Shown: positions 34,814-46,550 of the stretch, piece after piece | Layout: each line of letters opens with the position of its first letter | Position numbering within the stretch: position 1 is the first letter of the stretch | Source: Astrocystis sublimbata | Taxonomy: Eukaryota > Ascomycota > Sordariomycetes > Xylariales > Xylariaceae | Direction of reading: 5' to 3' | NCBI GenBank assembly: GCA_022453515.1 | Contig: JAJNNY010000048.1 | Coordinates: forward strand, 186,001-250,000 | DNA: 64,000 nt | Translations under genes and position numbers: made by a program | Notes under the pieces: model-generated | Database searches by the model: none | Seen by the model: the letters and a program-made list of their open reading frames with translations, nothing else | Told to the model about the DNA's origin: nothing

Positions 34814-37606
34814 CTAAGAGTTGATGGTCTGCGTGTCAGTAGGGAAGGCACATGAATACGACAGGCTCAGCACGGCCGAGCAGCCCGGGTTGATATCCGC
34901 CGCCCACTCGATCTCGCCGCCCTTCTTGAGTTTCGCTTCAGCGTAGCCCCAGGTTGTATTGCCGTTGTCGTCGTCGCTGTCGTAGTCTCCTTCGCCGGCA
35001 GGCACGGCATGCCCATCAATCACCAAGCCGTGAGGCTTGACAATCGAGACCTTGAGACGCTCATCCTGACTCACAGGGACCTGATCCAGCACCGTGACTT
35101 GCACCGCCCCCTCTGGCTCCCCCTCTGCACCTCGACCCCTCGCACCCCTCGTATTAACAACCCTAACACACCTTGTAAAAACACTACACCCATTCCTGCC
35201 CACCAAGAAACTCGACCCCCCCACCATCCCATGCTTGACCTCCGGCTTCGGATACACCACCTTAACACCTGGATCAACACCCAGATTCACCTCAAACGTA
35301 TCTCCTGCCGAACATCGCTGCAACGGCACGCGGCCTAGGAAACTGCCGTCGAGGGTTATTCCGGCTTGCGCCTTGGGAAGCGTCAGCGCGGAAGTGTTCA
35401 CGATGGACGCGGACAGGAATACGCAGGCCTTCAGCTTCGGCACCGCGATGCGCCGGAAGGTTATGGATGTGTATGGGAGGGATGCTACGCGGTGCCGTGA
35501 GGTCGTTGAGGATGGGGAGAGTGTTTTGAGACCCCGCAGGGAGAAGGTTTGGGTTAGGCCTGTTTCTTCGAAGTTGGAGGATGCGAAGGAGAGGTCGGGT
35601 TGGTGGGCGATAGGCGTTGAGTCGCTTGAGGCGGAGGAGGCGTCGTCGGAGGCTGGAGGGGGAGCTTCGCTATCCGTGGTGAGGTCGGGTGCGGCGTGCT
35701 GTTGCTGTTGCTGGGTTTGCGCGACTTGGCCGAATGGAGATTGGCCGTACCCAGGTTGCTGGGGCGCCGCTGGGTTTGAGTTGTTTCCGAAAAGACCGCC
35801 GGGGCCGGTGTTGTTGCTACTATTGTTTGGTGTTGGGTTCCCGAAAAGCCCGCTGTCGAAGTTATTGTTGTTGCTCGGTGTTGTGTTCCCGAAGAGCCCG
35901 CTGCCCCTGTTGTTGTTGCTCGGCGCGGCGCTTCCGAAAAGACCGCCGGCAGCGTGTGCGGCGCCGTAAGTCTGGGACGCGGACCCGAAACCTACGGGGT
36001 TGCTGAACTGTTGTTGTTGTTGGCCTCCGAAGAGGCTGCTGGCAGGGGGAGGCGCAGGCGCGGGTTGGCCGAAGAGACTGGACCCTGCGTTGGGATTTCT
36101 TGTTGCTCCGAACAAGCCTCCTGTAGGCGGAGGCGCTGGGGCTTGAGCGAAAGGCGACGGGGTTTGAGCGAAAGGCGACGGGTTGGGCCCGAAAGGCCTG
36201 GGCTTTCCCTGGTGATGATGATGTTGTGGCGAGGAGCGCTCTACGCCGAATAGTTCCTGGCGCGGGACGCGAATGGTGCTACTGCCCCATGGCTGTCGGG
36301 TTATGCCGCTCTGCTGCTCATCGTTGGAGTACATCGTTGCTGGCGCTTGGGACATCCAAATTGTCTTAGTGGTGAGGGCCATGTTCCAAGGCGCGAGCTT
36401 GGGAACTGGCTCGTTGAGGCCGGTGAGCTCCGTCCGAGAGGTCGACAGCGCGATGCTACACTTGTCCCAGGTTTCGGACGTCTGGTTCGTCAGGCACGCA
36501 TCGAAGTACAGCACGCCCGTCTTATCCGTCGTCGAGAGTGACATGTTGTACGTGGGCGACCAGAAGGCATGAGTGGTTGCGTAGCTCAGAGTCAGATCAC
36601 AGGTCTTGGTGGCATCAACAGCATCATTATCGTCGTCAGATACGGATTTAACATCGACATGGACAGTGATGACAAAGACTTTCTTGGGCCAATATAGTTC
36701 TTGCTCTTTACGCACACGCGCCTTCTCCTTCGCCTCTTCGGCCTCCTCCCGACGCTTCTTCTCCAGTTCCTTCTCCTTAGCCACGCGGGCTTTGACGCGG
36801 CGCTTGGACAGGTGCTTGCGCCGACGGCGCTCCGACTTCTTCAGTTTTTGAATTTGTTTCTGGAGATCCTGCGCATGGGTACTTCCGGATCGATAGTCAT
36901 TGAACATCAACGCTCGCTCCTCTCGGTATATCTCCAACCCATCTTGTACGGGAGTTTCTGCGTGGCCCTCTTTCCTGGCGGCTACCGAATTGCCGAAGGC
37001 TTCTAGAAACCGCATCCGGCTCTCGGCGCTGTGGACAATTTCCAAGGCATCCATGTGCTCGTCCTCTAGTACGCGGATTTGGTCTAGCACGGCCTTGAGC
37101 TCTGGGTCGTCATCGTCATCCTGCTCAGAGTCAGTGTCGGAGTCAGTCTTGTCGTCGACGTCCTTGGCATCTGCGTAGATGTTGTCGAATATCTCTCTGT
37201 TGGGGAGAAGCTCCACGACGAGGTTAGTGATCAGAGCGTGGCCGGATCCTTCGATCTTGACGGAGTTCTCGTCCAATGTTGGCGTGAGGCCCCTGATGAC
37301 CACCTGGTTCGTTCCGACCTTGAGGGGGACATTCTTTATGTCGCGAGCAATTTGAGCACTAGATGTCGCATTAGTACCAGTTATCTACACTCTTTTAGAG
37401 AGCAACGGAGGCAGAGAATGCTAGAACATGAAGTTCGTGTCATTCAGACGTGGCGAAAAGGGGGCACTGGGAACTTACCGTGAGGGGTAGAGCGTGACGG
37501 AACGCGTACCAAGATCACGGATATGGTACTCGCATTTGTGATCATATTGGGCTGCAGTATCAGCGATAGGCGTCACCGCCGGACGTGATACTGTTCCAGA
37601 TGTCAT
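34814..37606 (-). CDS. DUF4140/DUF4139 (MuiA-like) protein with FG/GLFG-repeat insertion
   Basis: Two exons on the minus strand (37606-37479, 37358-34814) give 890 residues, junction phase 2. The N-terminal part (HIRDLGTRSVTLYPSR-AQIARDI...PLKVGTNQVVIRGLTPTLD) is a DUF4140 domain. It is followed by an acidic stretch and a long Lys/Arg/Glu coiled coil (about residues 120-265). The C-terminal DUF4139 beta domain starts near SYATTHAFWSPTYNMSL and ends with WAADINPGCSAVLSLSYSC. Inserted within it, residues ~411-590 (36256-35714) are a low-complexity FG region with seven LFG repeats (GGLFG, SSLFG, SGLFG) plus SPFAQ and SPFGQ units spaced by Asn/Pro/Gln. That is the hallmark of nucleoporin FG domains, not of MuiA proteins. 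Bacterial MuiA relatives affect mucoidy; the fungal role is unknown. Confidence 0.85.
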
Positions 37607-38494
37607 GTTGGACAAGGTGTGCTGGCACGTATCAAATCTGGCCAGTGTTGCGTAGCAGATGAGATTCACGGAAAGAGAGGCACCTGGTTTTATGTGCTTG
37701 AAGTCAAAGGCCCTTTGTGGCCCAAATAAAGGTCCCCCTAGGTTTATATATTCACTGTGCAACCTACCTGATTTATAATGTAGGGCCGGTCACAACATCA
37801 GATTCACCAGAAAAACGCCTAGGCTAGCCGTGTTTCTCTCCCAGTGTTACACCTGAAGCTTCGTATTATGCACTAGACTTGATCACCGACCAATAAGTTG
37901 GAGTAGGCAGAAGCCGTCTTCCTGCCTGTAGAGCTAGGGCATTTCAGAGCCAATGGAATGTGACAGGCAACAGTTAGTGTCACTGCGCTAAGGACGATCC
38001 TTCGATCAGCACCGACCACACGAAGATGACCCATCAGTCTCCTGACTAAGCATTTTTGCCAGAACCGTGGCAGCGTCCAATTAGGATCCAACATTCACTT
38101 GAAGCTCATTCCTTCGCTTGAGGACCAGAGAGTAAAACAATTCGCAAGAGATCGTGGAATACTGAGAGCGGAGATCAGCGTTGCCGTATAATACTCAAAG
38201 AAAACTCAGGGGAAGTATCCAACAACGAAACTGAAAGAAGCAGAAGTGTCACGTCACAATAGGTACATAGCCAGCCAAGTGTGAAAAGTCCCAGCGCGCA
38301 GTCGTCCACCGGAGACACTGGCTTGGCACGGATGCCAATTCTAGCAACTGTAAGTCCCAAGTCCGATCTTCTCCGGCGCCGGGTCATCTCGAGCTAATAA
38401 CACCAAGGCATATATCGCAATGATGCGCCGCTGCCTTCCTACAGCATCTGATTTACGCTACTGGAAGTTGAGATAGTGCTGGCTTGCCGGTCAA
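37607..38494. promoter_or_regulatory. Divergent region between DUF4139 gene and second Zn2Cys6 gene
   Basis: About 890 bp between divergent starts, presumably holding both promoters. A TTTATATA element at 37742-37749 is suitably placed for the minus-strand gene. No coding sequence or repeat was recognised. Confidence 0.4.
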
Positions 38495-39969
38495 ATGCTG
38501 CGGCGATCGCATAAGAAGACAAGAAAGGGGTCCAAATGCGCGGAGTGCATCCGCCGCCACATCAGAGCAAGTTATTTATTACCTGAATACTTATACCTGG
38601 AAATTCTCTCCTTTGAATCCCAGTATACCCAATTCTCCGTCGGGGTGATCGAAGGTATTATATCGTTCACATCTGGGCTAACAGGCGCCTTGATATTACT
38701 TTGTAGTGTGACCAGCAGCGTCCAAGTTGCATAAACTGCCAGAACTCAGATCGAGTATGCACCTATAGATCCGCCGATGCACCTCGCGCTGCCGAGGCGC
38801 CTTCGACATCCGGAGCATCCTCTAGCGATCATGTATTGCCTCACTCCATAGCCGACGCGGCACGGGGACCGTCATCTCTCGCAGGTCTGTCCACGCCAGC
38901 TTCGCCCGAGCCGCTCGTCAATGTGGCACACTTGGAGATTTTGCATCATTTTACAGAATGCAGCCTGCTCTTCATCACTGTTGAAGACACAGAATCCACG
39001 CGTCAGCTCAAGCAGACGGCTCTCTCGCTCGCCTTCTCAACTTCCTACCTGATGCACGGCATCCTCGCCTTCTCCGCGCGCCATCTCAGCACGCAGGTCG
39101 GGCCGGAGAGATCGCGCTACTACCTTGATCATTCAAACAGGCTCCAGGCCTGGGCCGTGGCCAACTTCAACCCCGCGCCCCGAGCGCCCGACACCGACAC
39201 CTGCGTTGCGCTGTTCCTCTTCTCGAGCTTGATCTGCGTGCAGAGTCTTGCGGAAATCTCTGAGCTGGGTGGCGAGCCGGAACCCTTCTTTATCCGCTTT
39301 GGACAATTCTTCGGGCTTCAGCGCGGCGTGGCGACCATCATGGCCGACCACTGGTTCCAGCTTAGGAGTTCGAAGATGCGTGAATTGCTTGAGTGGTGCG
39401 AGGCCCTGGCTAAGAGGAAAGGGAGGGGTCGAGAGTGCGATGCCCTGAGACAGTTAGTCACACAGTCGATGGATCTTTCGCCCGCGGCGAAAGAGGCTTG
39501 CCATCTGGCTATTGAACAGCTGCAATGCGGCTTTGATGAGTATACACTCAACCGCCCTCTGCCAGCTCATCAAATTTGTGGTAGGTGCTCAACTATTCAT
39601 ATCGCCCTGCTCCCTCGAATGTGTCCCTAGTTTCTTAAGGTGCTTGCTCAATTGCTATGATTATCCGGTTGTGAGCAAAGAAGACACTCATATCGCCATC
39701 CAAAGGCCGCTTATGCTAATCTGTGACCTCTAGCAACATTGGCGTGGCCCCTCCTTATCCCGGAGAAGATGGTAGATCTGCTCGTGTTGCGTCGCCCGGC
39801 GCCCATGATCATCCTCGCCTACTACGGCGTAGCGCTAGACTCGTGTCGCGTGTGGATGGTGGGCGAGACTGGGAAACGAATTGTCGATGCCGTCAAGAAA
39901 CATATGGGCGCAGACTGGGCTTCGTGGCTTCGATGGCCCTGTGAAGCTGTTGGCCTCGAGGTGCCGTGA
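38495..39969 (+). CDS. Zn(II)2Cys6 transcription factor, UPC2-like (Fungal_trans_2) family
   Basis: Three exons (38495-38566, 38707-39580, 39734-39969) encode 393 residues. The first intron (38567-38706) has a GCAAGT donor and a TTTGTAG acceptor, so it is a GC-AG intron. Splicing there is required to join KCAECIRRHIR to CDQQRPSCINC and complete the cluster C15-x2-C18-x6-C25-x6-C32-x2-C35-x6-C42. Without it the third cysteine is missing. The start MLRRSHKKTRKG is typical of sterol-uptake-control-like regulators. The C-terminal domain has the family blocks AHLEILHHFTE, SYLMHGILAFSARHL and RRPAPMIILAYYGVALD. The second intron is a normal GTAGGT...TCTAG. This is probably a nuclear regulator, with target genes unknown. 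Confidence 0.87.
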
Positions 39970-41433
39970 TCACAAGTTCTCGGTTTTCGAATATCTGTTC
40001 ACACTTACCGGGAAATTGACATTGAAAGAAGGCCGAAAGTCCCTGTGCGCAATTCCACCATGCTTCGAATGATCCCGAGATGTAGCATGCATCAGCATCT
40101 TGTAAGTTCGTGGATAGCTAACGCGCTTTGGAAGCATGACCGACAGCTGCGGAAACGAGACGATAGTCACCTATCGCGGCCCCGTCCGTCGTCATCAGTA
40201 TTTAACATTTTGAAGTTTTCATCCCGGGACTCGGATCGAACGGAAGCTTCTTCAATCACTGAACCCGAGTAACCACCCGATCCCGCGAGCCCGCCTGCTT
40301 CGCAGCTGCCCAAGATTGGTACACATAGGCACCAAGGATGGATGAATAGTAGCTTTACTCCTCGGGATACTGCTTGCCTTATAGAAGGAAGAGAGAATCG
40401 GCATCGCGCGGGATTCCTTGGAGTGTAATAGTTCCTCCCATGTATTGTTCAAATGGATGCAGATAAGAGAGGCCATGATACTATCTTTGTGCCAATGGGC
40501 TTAAGTAAATTGGGCACTCGGTATCGCCTTGATGCTTTCGGTAAGCGCTGGGAATCCCGGTCCTGCTCCGTGTACGGGGCAGGCCTCCGCACAACGGCTC
40601 GCCTTCCGCCTCGACGATGCAGCTCGGTGGAGAATGCGCATGCATCCCCGAGGGGTTTGGGGAAGGCTTGTTGGGGCTGCAGAATCCATTGGGGAACATG
40701 AACATGAACATGATGTGATATGCAATACTTTACCTACCAAGTCCGATCGCTCTTGATCATAGTTGGGCACCTAGCTAGAACGCACCAATCAAGACGCAAA
40801 ACTGCCGTAGAACTTAACGAGCTAAGTGCGCATGTAAGCAAAAGCGAGGAGTTCGAGACCGTAATTCGTTCTTCCTTGGCCAACGTGGCCGTGGTTCGCC
40901 TTGGAATACCCCGCGGATTCCAGCCGCCTGCATACCACCCCTGATTGCAACCACTGCATGCATGACAGCTGTACAATGGGGCTGCAACGTGCATGCAGAT
41001 GCAGCAGCCATATGTCATCCTCGACCATGGTGTTTTTTTCTCTCCCTCGCTGGGATTTCTGCCTTGAGACGTGGAGTTGTGGGCAGCTTGAAATCGTACG
41101 ATAGCTTCTCGTCATTTTTGAGATTGGCACTGGCACCCAGGCAGTTATTAGTGATTTTGTACCCAGTGAGTACTCAAGGCAGGCAGGCGACTGTTCGTCA
41201 GTTCGTACGTTGCTTACTCTTCTCCTTAATCTCTCTTCTCTGGCTCAAGTGGCCTACGGTAATTACACCTTGAATTACACACTCACACGCACGTACAATC
41301 CATCCATCCATCACATCCGTCCATCGTCCACCCGCCTCGGCCCGTCCCGTCCCGCACTCGCCTCAAAAGCGTCAAAAGTAACCGCATCAACACCACGACT
41401 TACACATTTCCACCAGACAACACACACCCAAAG
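39970..41433. other. Intergenic upstream of Gln-rich protein gene
   Basis: About 1.46 kb with no convincing coding frame. The last ~150 bp before 41434 (CCATCCATCCATCACATCCGTCC-like CT-rich sequence) look like promoter and 5' UTR. GCATGCATG words occur around 40955-41000. Confidence 0.45.
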
Positions 41434-42501
41434 ATGCAGACGCAGACAATGGAGTACCAAGCCCCAACGCCCTCCTTCCAGCCCACGATGGCGCCGCCTC
41501 AGCCTCAGTCTCCTTTCCAACACCATCAACAGCAATATCCGTCACAACAACCACAACAACACCAACACCAACCACCACAACCACTACTACCTCAACAGCA
41601 ACCGTTACTACCCGAACAACAACCACTCCAACACCAACACCAACACTACTACGAGCGCCCCGCCTCACAGCAGCAACAAGCCTCCCCCTTCGCGGGCACC
41701 GACATCCGCACAATCCAAGAAGCCAGCGCCATCTCGCTGCAGGAGTACGCAAGTCTGCAGCGGCAGCCGACGTGCAGCGGGGGCCGGCTGCGCGCGCAGG
41801 GCGCCCTCGCCGTCAGTGACCTGCGCGCTCTGCGGGCTGAAGTCAAGATTCTGACGCGTAAGGCTGAGGGGGCGCGGTGGCGGAAGTGGGCGCTGGGGGG
41901 CGTTGTGTAAGTCCCGTTTGTTGATCTAGTCATATCTATTTCTTATTTTTTTTATTTTTGTTGGTTTCAGCTACTGGGTTTTTGGAGAAGAGATGGGAAA
42001 GATGAGTGCTGGCGCCGGCGCTGGCTAGCTAAGAGATCGGAATGGGTAGCATCAATGAGAAGACGGATAGGATAGGACAGGATAGGACAGACCTGCAAAA
42101 TGGCAATGGACCGACCACATTCTCGTTGACTGACTGACCTTCCTTCCCCCCAAAACAGCGCAGCCCTCATCCCCGCGGTCCGCCACCTCTTCCGGCGCTC
42201 ATCCACCTCCGACCACGACATCTCCACCAACGACACAGAGCACGCCTTCCGCAAATCCAAGTCGCTAATCGCCCGCATTCTCGATTCCGTACACAGCAAG
42301 GCCAGACCCCTTGCATCGATCGCCTTCTTCGTCCTCGCCGTCGTCTACGTCTTCCAGAGCGAGGTCTCGCTGCGCGTCGGCCGCACCGTCGCGAAACGCC
42401 TGAAAAAGTTGACGTATAAGGTCGAGAACGGCATGGAGGCTGTTGATGAGGTGGATCTGAAGGTGCTTAGGGGGTGGAGGTGGCGGGTGCTGCTTTGGTG
42501 A
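41434..42501 (+). CDS. Gln/Pro-rich protein with C-terminal membrane segment, function unknown
   Basis: Exon 1 (41434-41906) encodes a Gln/His/Pro-rich N-terminus with long CAA/CAG runs (about residues 20-90), then a helical block ASAISLQEYASLQRQ...LRALRAEVKILTRKAEG. In the preferred model exon 2 is 42159-42501 (271 residues). It adds a Ser-rich linker, a hydrophobic segment PLASIAFFVLAVVYVF likely to be one membrane helix, and a basic tail ending WRWRVLLW. A stronger-looking acceptor at 41970 (poly-T then GGTTTCAG) would instead give a short form ending at 42029 with the tail YWVFGEEMGKMSAGAGAG. Both join in the same phase, so alternative splicing is possible. I recognise no family; it may be a tail-anchored or organelle-membrane protein. 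Confidence 0.65.
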
Positions 42502-42982
42502 GGAGGGATAGATGGGGTGGTGAAGGAGGGGAGTGCGTTATAGCGAGGAGATGTATGACTTGTCGCTCTTCAAGTAGCTAAAACAGCTAAGCCATTTACT
42601 CGATCTTGTTCATGTAATTCAGTACGGCACCTACCTAGTATTAGACGGTCGAGGCATGGGACGCTTGCAAGGGGGCTTGTCAAAGGAGTACTTGGATTCT
42701 GAGCTTCGTAGAGATGTACAGCATGGAAGTTACAACAACAAAAGGAAGCACCTGCCTTGGGAACAATCCTTCGCTCGAGAGCTACATACATCACCCCATA
42801 TTGTTCAATCGATGCAAAATCTGTGGGACACCTGTAAGACGGATAGAACAGGCACCTTCAAGGTATTCTTGGGCTGATGCATTCCTTTTATTTCGTGTTT
42901 TTCCAAACCGGGTATATACGCCATGCAAAGTCCTCTAAACGTACACGCCTGACAGACAAATAGATGCTCCTTTCCCTTCGCA
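42502..42982. other. Convergent intergenic spacer
   Basis: About 480 bp between the stops of the Gln-rich gene (+) and NUP49 (-), presumably both 3' UTRs. No gene or repeat was seen. Confidence 0.5.
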
Positions 42983-44674
42983 TTAATACACGCCGTTTGT
43001 ATTGTGCTTGTTGTCCATGAAATCGCCAAGCTGAAGCCTGGTCACGCCTTCCCTCGCGCTGCCCACGTCGCCTGCCACCTTCAGGATGCCCTGCTCAAAG
43101 TCTCGCAGCACAGAGACGAGTTCTTGAATCCTCTCATCTACGCCAGACGAGCCGTTGTTCTTGGTAGCCATCATCCGCTGCAGCTGCTCGACTAGGTTAT
43201 CTGATACGCCGTGCATGTGAGACTCGATCTCGGTTAGGTTCCTGTCGTATTTCTGCGCCTGCTCGCCCATCTCGTCAGCCGTCTTCGAGAAGAAGCCCAC
43301 GAGGTCCTGCCCGTCAGTCTCGGCATTCGCGTTCCCGGAGGCCTGCTGTCTAGGCGACCAGAAGCCGGAAGTGTGGTACTGCTGCGGGAGCTTGAGGTTG
43401 TCGATGGCGCGGAAGCTGAGGCGCGCATTGTCGGCGTCCTGGTTCACGAGGATACGCGCCGCCTCGATGGACTGCGCGGCCGACTCCAGCGCGTTTCGGG
43501 CGCCGTCGTATTTCCGGGATATGAAGGTGACGTCGTCGGGGATGCTCTCAAGCATCTCACGATGGCCGGACATGAAGGAGTCGACCTCCTGCTTCCGCCG
43601 TACCTGCTCGGCAATGAAGTTGTCGGCCTGCTCGACGATCTTCTGCAGGTCTTCCTGGAGGTCATTGAAGCGTGTGGTGCCCTTAAGATTGCTCACGTCG
43701 ATGCGCACGCCGGGAACTGTGGGCTGGGCGTTGGGTTGACCCATTGTTAGGCCGAAGCCGAGTCCGCCGCCCAATCCCATAGTAGACTGTTGCTGTTGAG
43801 GCTGCTGCTGCTGGGGTTGACCGAAAGCGCTCGGCTGTGCTTGAGTCTGTTGACCGAGGCCACCACCACTATGAAGCCAGGCAAGTAGTCAGTGGACCGA
43901 GAGGAACAGAGAAAGAAAGACACGGAAGTGCGGCGAACTCACAACATACTGGGCCGCGGCTGGGCAGCCTGGCCTAACAAACCGGTTCCCATAGCATTGT
44001 TAGCGGGCTGGGCAGGAGTTGCGAGGCTGCCGCCAAACAGGCTTGAGCCACCTGCTGCCGGCGCCGCAGGATTCGTCTGGGCTGCGGGATTGGCATTTCC
44101 GAACAAGCCTCCGCCTCCGGTTGGCTGTGTCTGAGGAGCCGCTGCACCGAAGAGACTGGGTGTGGCTTGCTGTTGCTGCTGCTGGGGCTGGGCCGGCGCC
44201 GTGGAACCGAATAGACTCGGTGTCTGTGAGGCCTGGGGCTGTGATGTGGCGGTTGTCGCGGTGTTGCCAAACAAGGAGCCGGCCTGCTGAGGCTGCGGTG
44301 TGGTGGAGGCGGCGGCGCCGAAGAGACCGCCTGGTTTGGGGGTGGAAGCGTTCGCGGTTGAGCCAAACAGACCGCCCGAGGCAGGCGCCTGGCTAGTGGT
44401 CGAGCCACCGCTATTCTCGTCAGTTTCTTCGGTCAGTTTCCGGAGCGGCATGATGACAAGATGGGTGCATCGCGGATAGAGCGATGACGAGAAGGAAAGT
44501 GCAGGAGGTCAGAGATAGTGAAACGGGTGGTCGTTTGAGGTCGCGGGCCAACAAAGAAATGTGGAAATGAATTCGGGGAACACAAGCAGTGGGAGGGACG
44601 TACAACATGTTGGCGGAGGAGGTGTTGATACTCAAACCACCGGCGGGACCGCTTGCTGAGCGGAAAAGGGCCAT
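42983..44674 (-). CDS. NUP49: GLFG nucleoporin Nup49
   Basis: Three exons on the minus strand (44674-44604, 44410-43943, 43868-42983) encode 474 residues; yeast Nup49 has 472. The start MALFRSASGPAGGLSINTSS is characteristic of fungal Nup49. Exon 2 encodes the FG domain with GGLFG, GSLFG, PSLFG, GGLFG and SSLFG repeats spaced by Ala/Gln/Thr/Pro, which binds transport receptors in the pore. Exon 3 begins with a Gln-rich linker and then a helical coiled-coil region (from about VRIDVSNLKGTTRFNDLQED) that would pair with Nsp1 and Nup57 in the central channel complex. The first two junctions both sit in phase 2 and rebuild MFGG at the joins. The gene is divergent from FIP1. Confidence 0.93.
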
Positions 44675-45381
44675 GTTATCTCCAAAGGGAAGCAAGGGAG
44701 CGTGGCGAGCTGTGCACGTGTGCGCGTGGCTACCTACAGGCCCAGTAGCGTGCTGTGCGACTGCTCAATAAGCGCGCAGATGCGTGTGGCCAATGGATCG
44801 ACAGTGTGCGGGAGATAACAAACGAATGAAGTGACGGGGTGGGTGTGGCCGAGGAAGGGCACGGTAGGAGGTAGGTATTGCCGCTGCGAATGACAAGATA
44901 GCAAGTAAATATTGATGATGGAGAGCTGGAGCGCCCAGCCAGCTCGAAATGTTGTTGATGGAGAGAGTGGGGGCCGAGCCAAGGCCTAGAGGAAGTACCT
45001 CTTGGTATCTCTCAGTACCTTAGTGAACAGTCGCGCCTGGACAACGGGGAAGGCACCTGAGGGTACGCGCAGCAACCGGTTACCCTGAGCTCCTGTCGAG
45101 GTGGGGACCTACATGCGGCGCAACGCCCCATATTAAATCCCCGGAATATTGCAGCTACGGTCGGTCGGCGGTCGCGCGCATCTATCACATCCCATCCTCG
45201 CCATCCTCCATTGGAGCTGTACCTTCCTGCAACTACCTACATACAGCTTCCTTCCAACTAATATTACCAAACATCACGCTGCACTTGCTTGATTGTTCTG
45301 CAATCGCTGCTGTCTGCACCTCCTTCTAACCATCTTCAACCTTGTCTCTTTCAGCAGCAACATACGCCACATCCCGCCACA
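44675..45381. promoter_or_regulatory. Divergent promoter region of NUP49 and FIP1
   Basis: 707 bp between the two divergent start codons of an mRNA-export-pore gene and an mRNA 3'-end-processing gene. CT-rich tracts precede the FIP1 start. No specific element can be named. Confidence 0.5.
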
Positions 45382-46550
45382 ATGGAGATTGACGACGACG
45401 ATGACTTCTATGCGCCTGAGGAGCCCACCACCCAGGCCGTCGACAGTTCCAACACACCCTCTGCTGCTGCACCTGCGGCTGCTGCTGCGCCTACAACACG
45501 ACACGACGAAGATCTAGAGGAAGGCGAGGAGGAAGACGAGGGAGCTGAGATGGAAGACTCCGACTCGGTACGGGCCGCATACCCTCTGCCATAACATCAC
45601 CATCGAGACCGAGCAAGCACACCTGGCTGCATCACGGACTGCATTACTGATACCAACGTTGCCAGGATATCGACATCATTACCGAGCGCAAAGACGGCAC
45701 CAATGCCGCCCCTCCAACGTAAGATTTTTCTGATTTGTCTACTGGTATTCGTGAGTCAAGCTCAGCTTTACTGACCATGGCCGTACCACCACACAGTCAG
45801 TCGCGCTACAGCGATATAAGAAACATCCCCCAGCGGTCCACATCTACCGACACCTCCACGAAACTCCCCGTCAAAGCCGAGCCCGCCAAACCCACAACCA
45901 CCGGCGGCGCGGAGCTGCCCCCCGTCTCCACCTCCACCGTCGACGTCCACGCCGTCCCCATCTACAAGCCCGCCGGCAAGCCCATCACCCACGTCAACAT
46001 CGACACCGACCTGCCCGAGAACGAGAAGCCGTGGCGTAACCCCGGCACCGACCTGAGCGACTACTTCAACTACGGCTTCGACGAGTTCACCTGGGCCCTC
46101 TACGCCGCCAAGCAGGACAGCGTCCGCGCCGAGTTCAGCCAGGACGCCGTCGCCCAGAAGAACAAGCAGATGATGGAGGAGATGCAGATGATGATGATGG
46201 GCGGCATGCCCAACATGGGCGGCGCTGGTGGTAACGCTGCCGGCGGGATGGGCTCCATGGGCGGCTCCATGCCGGGCATGGACGGCATGCCCCAGGAGTT
46301 CCAGGCCATGATGCAGCAGATGATGGCCGCCGGCATGGATCCCAGTCAGATGGACCCCTCGGCCATGTCAGCCATGTTCTCTGGTATGCAGAACGCGGGC
46401 GGTAATGCTGGCCAGGGCTCTCAGAACCAGAACTTTGGAGGAGGAGGTGGAGGTGGCAACCAGGGCCAGAACTTTGGCTATGACCAAGGGAATATGGGAC
46501 GTGGCGGCTTTGGTGGCGGCCGGGGACGCGGTGGTCGGAGGAATTGGTGA
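45382..46550 (+). CDS. FIP1: Pre-mRNA polyadenylation factor Fip1
   Basis: Three exons (45382-45567, 45666-45718, 45797-46550) encode 330 residues. The N-terminus is acidic (MEIDDDDDFYAPEEP, then an EEGEEEDEGAEMEDSDS run), as in Fip1 proteins, where this part binds poly(A) polymerase. The Fip1 core motif lies around residues 145-190: NEKPWRNPGTDLSDYFNYGF followed by DEFTWALYAAKQ. The C-terminus is Met/Gly/Gln-rich with MMxxMMxGGM runs and closes with an RGG-type tail (GRGGFGGGRGRGGRRNW), likely to bind RNA. It is a subunit of the cleavage and polyadenylation factor in the nucleus. The start has the context cacaATGgag. Confidence 0.95.

Noticed and set aside
35094..35969. 291-codon plus-strand frame with Cys/Leu runs
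   Set aside because: Antisense to the FG-repeat DUF4139 exon; the runs are the complement of Gln/Asn-rich repeats.
40850..40880. GTTCGAGACC resembling a tRNA T-loop
   Set aside because: No acceptor stem, D-arm or anticodon arm could be built around it. I saw no tRNA or rRNA gene in the window.
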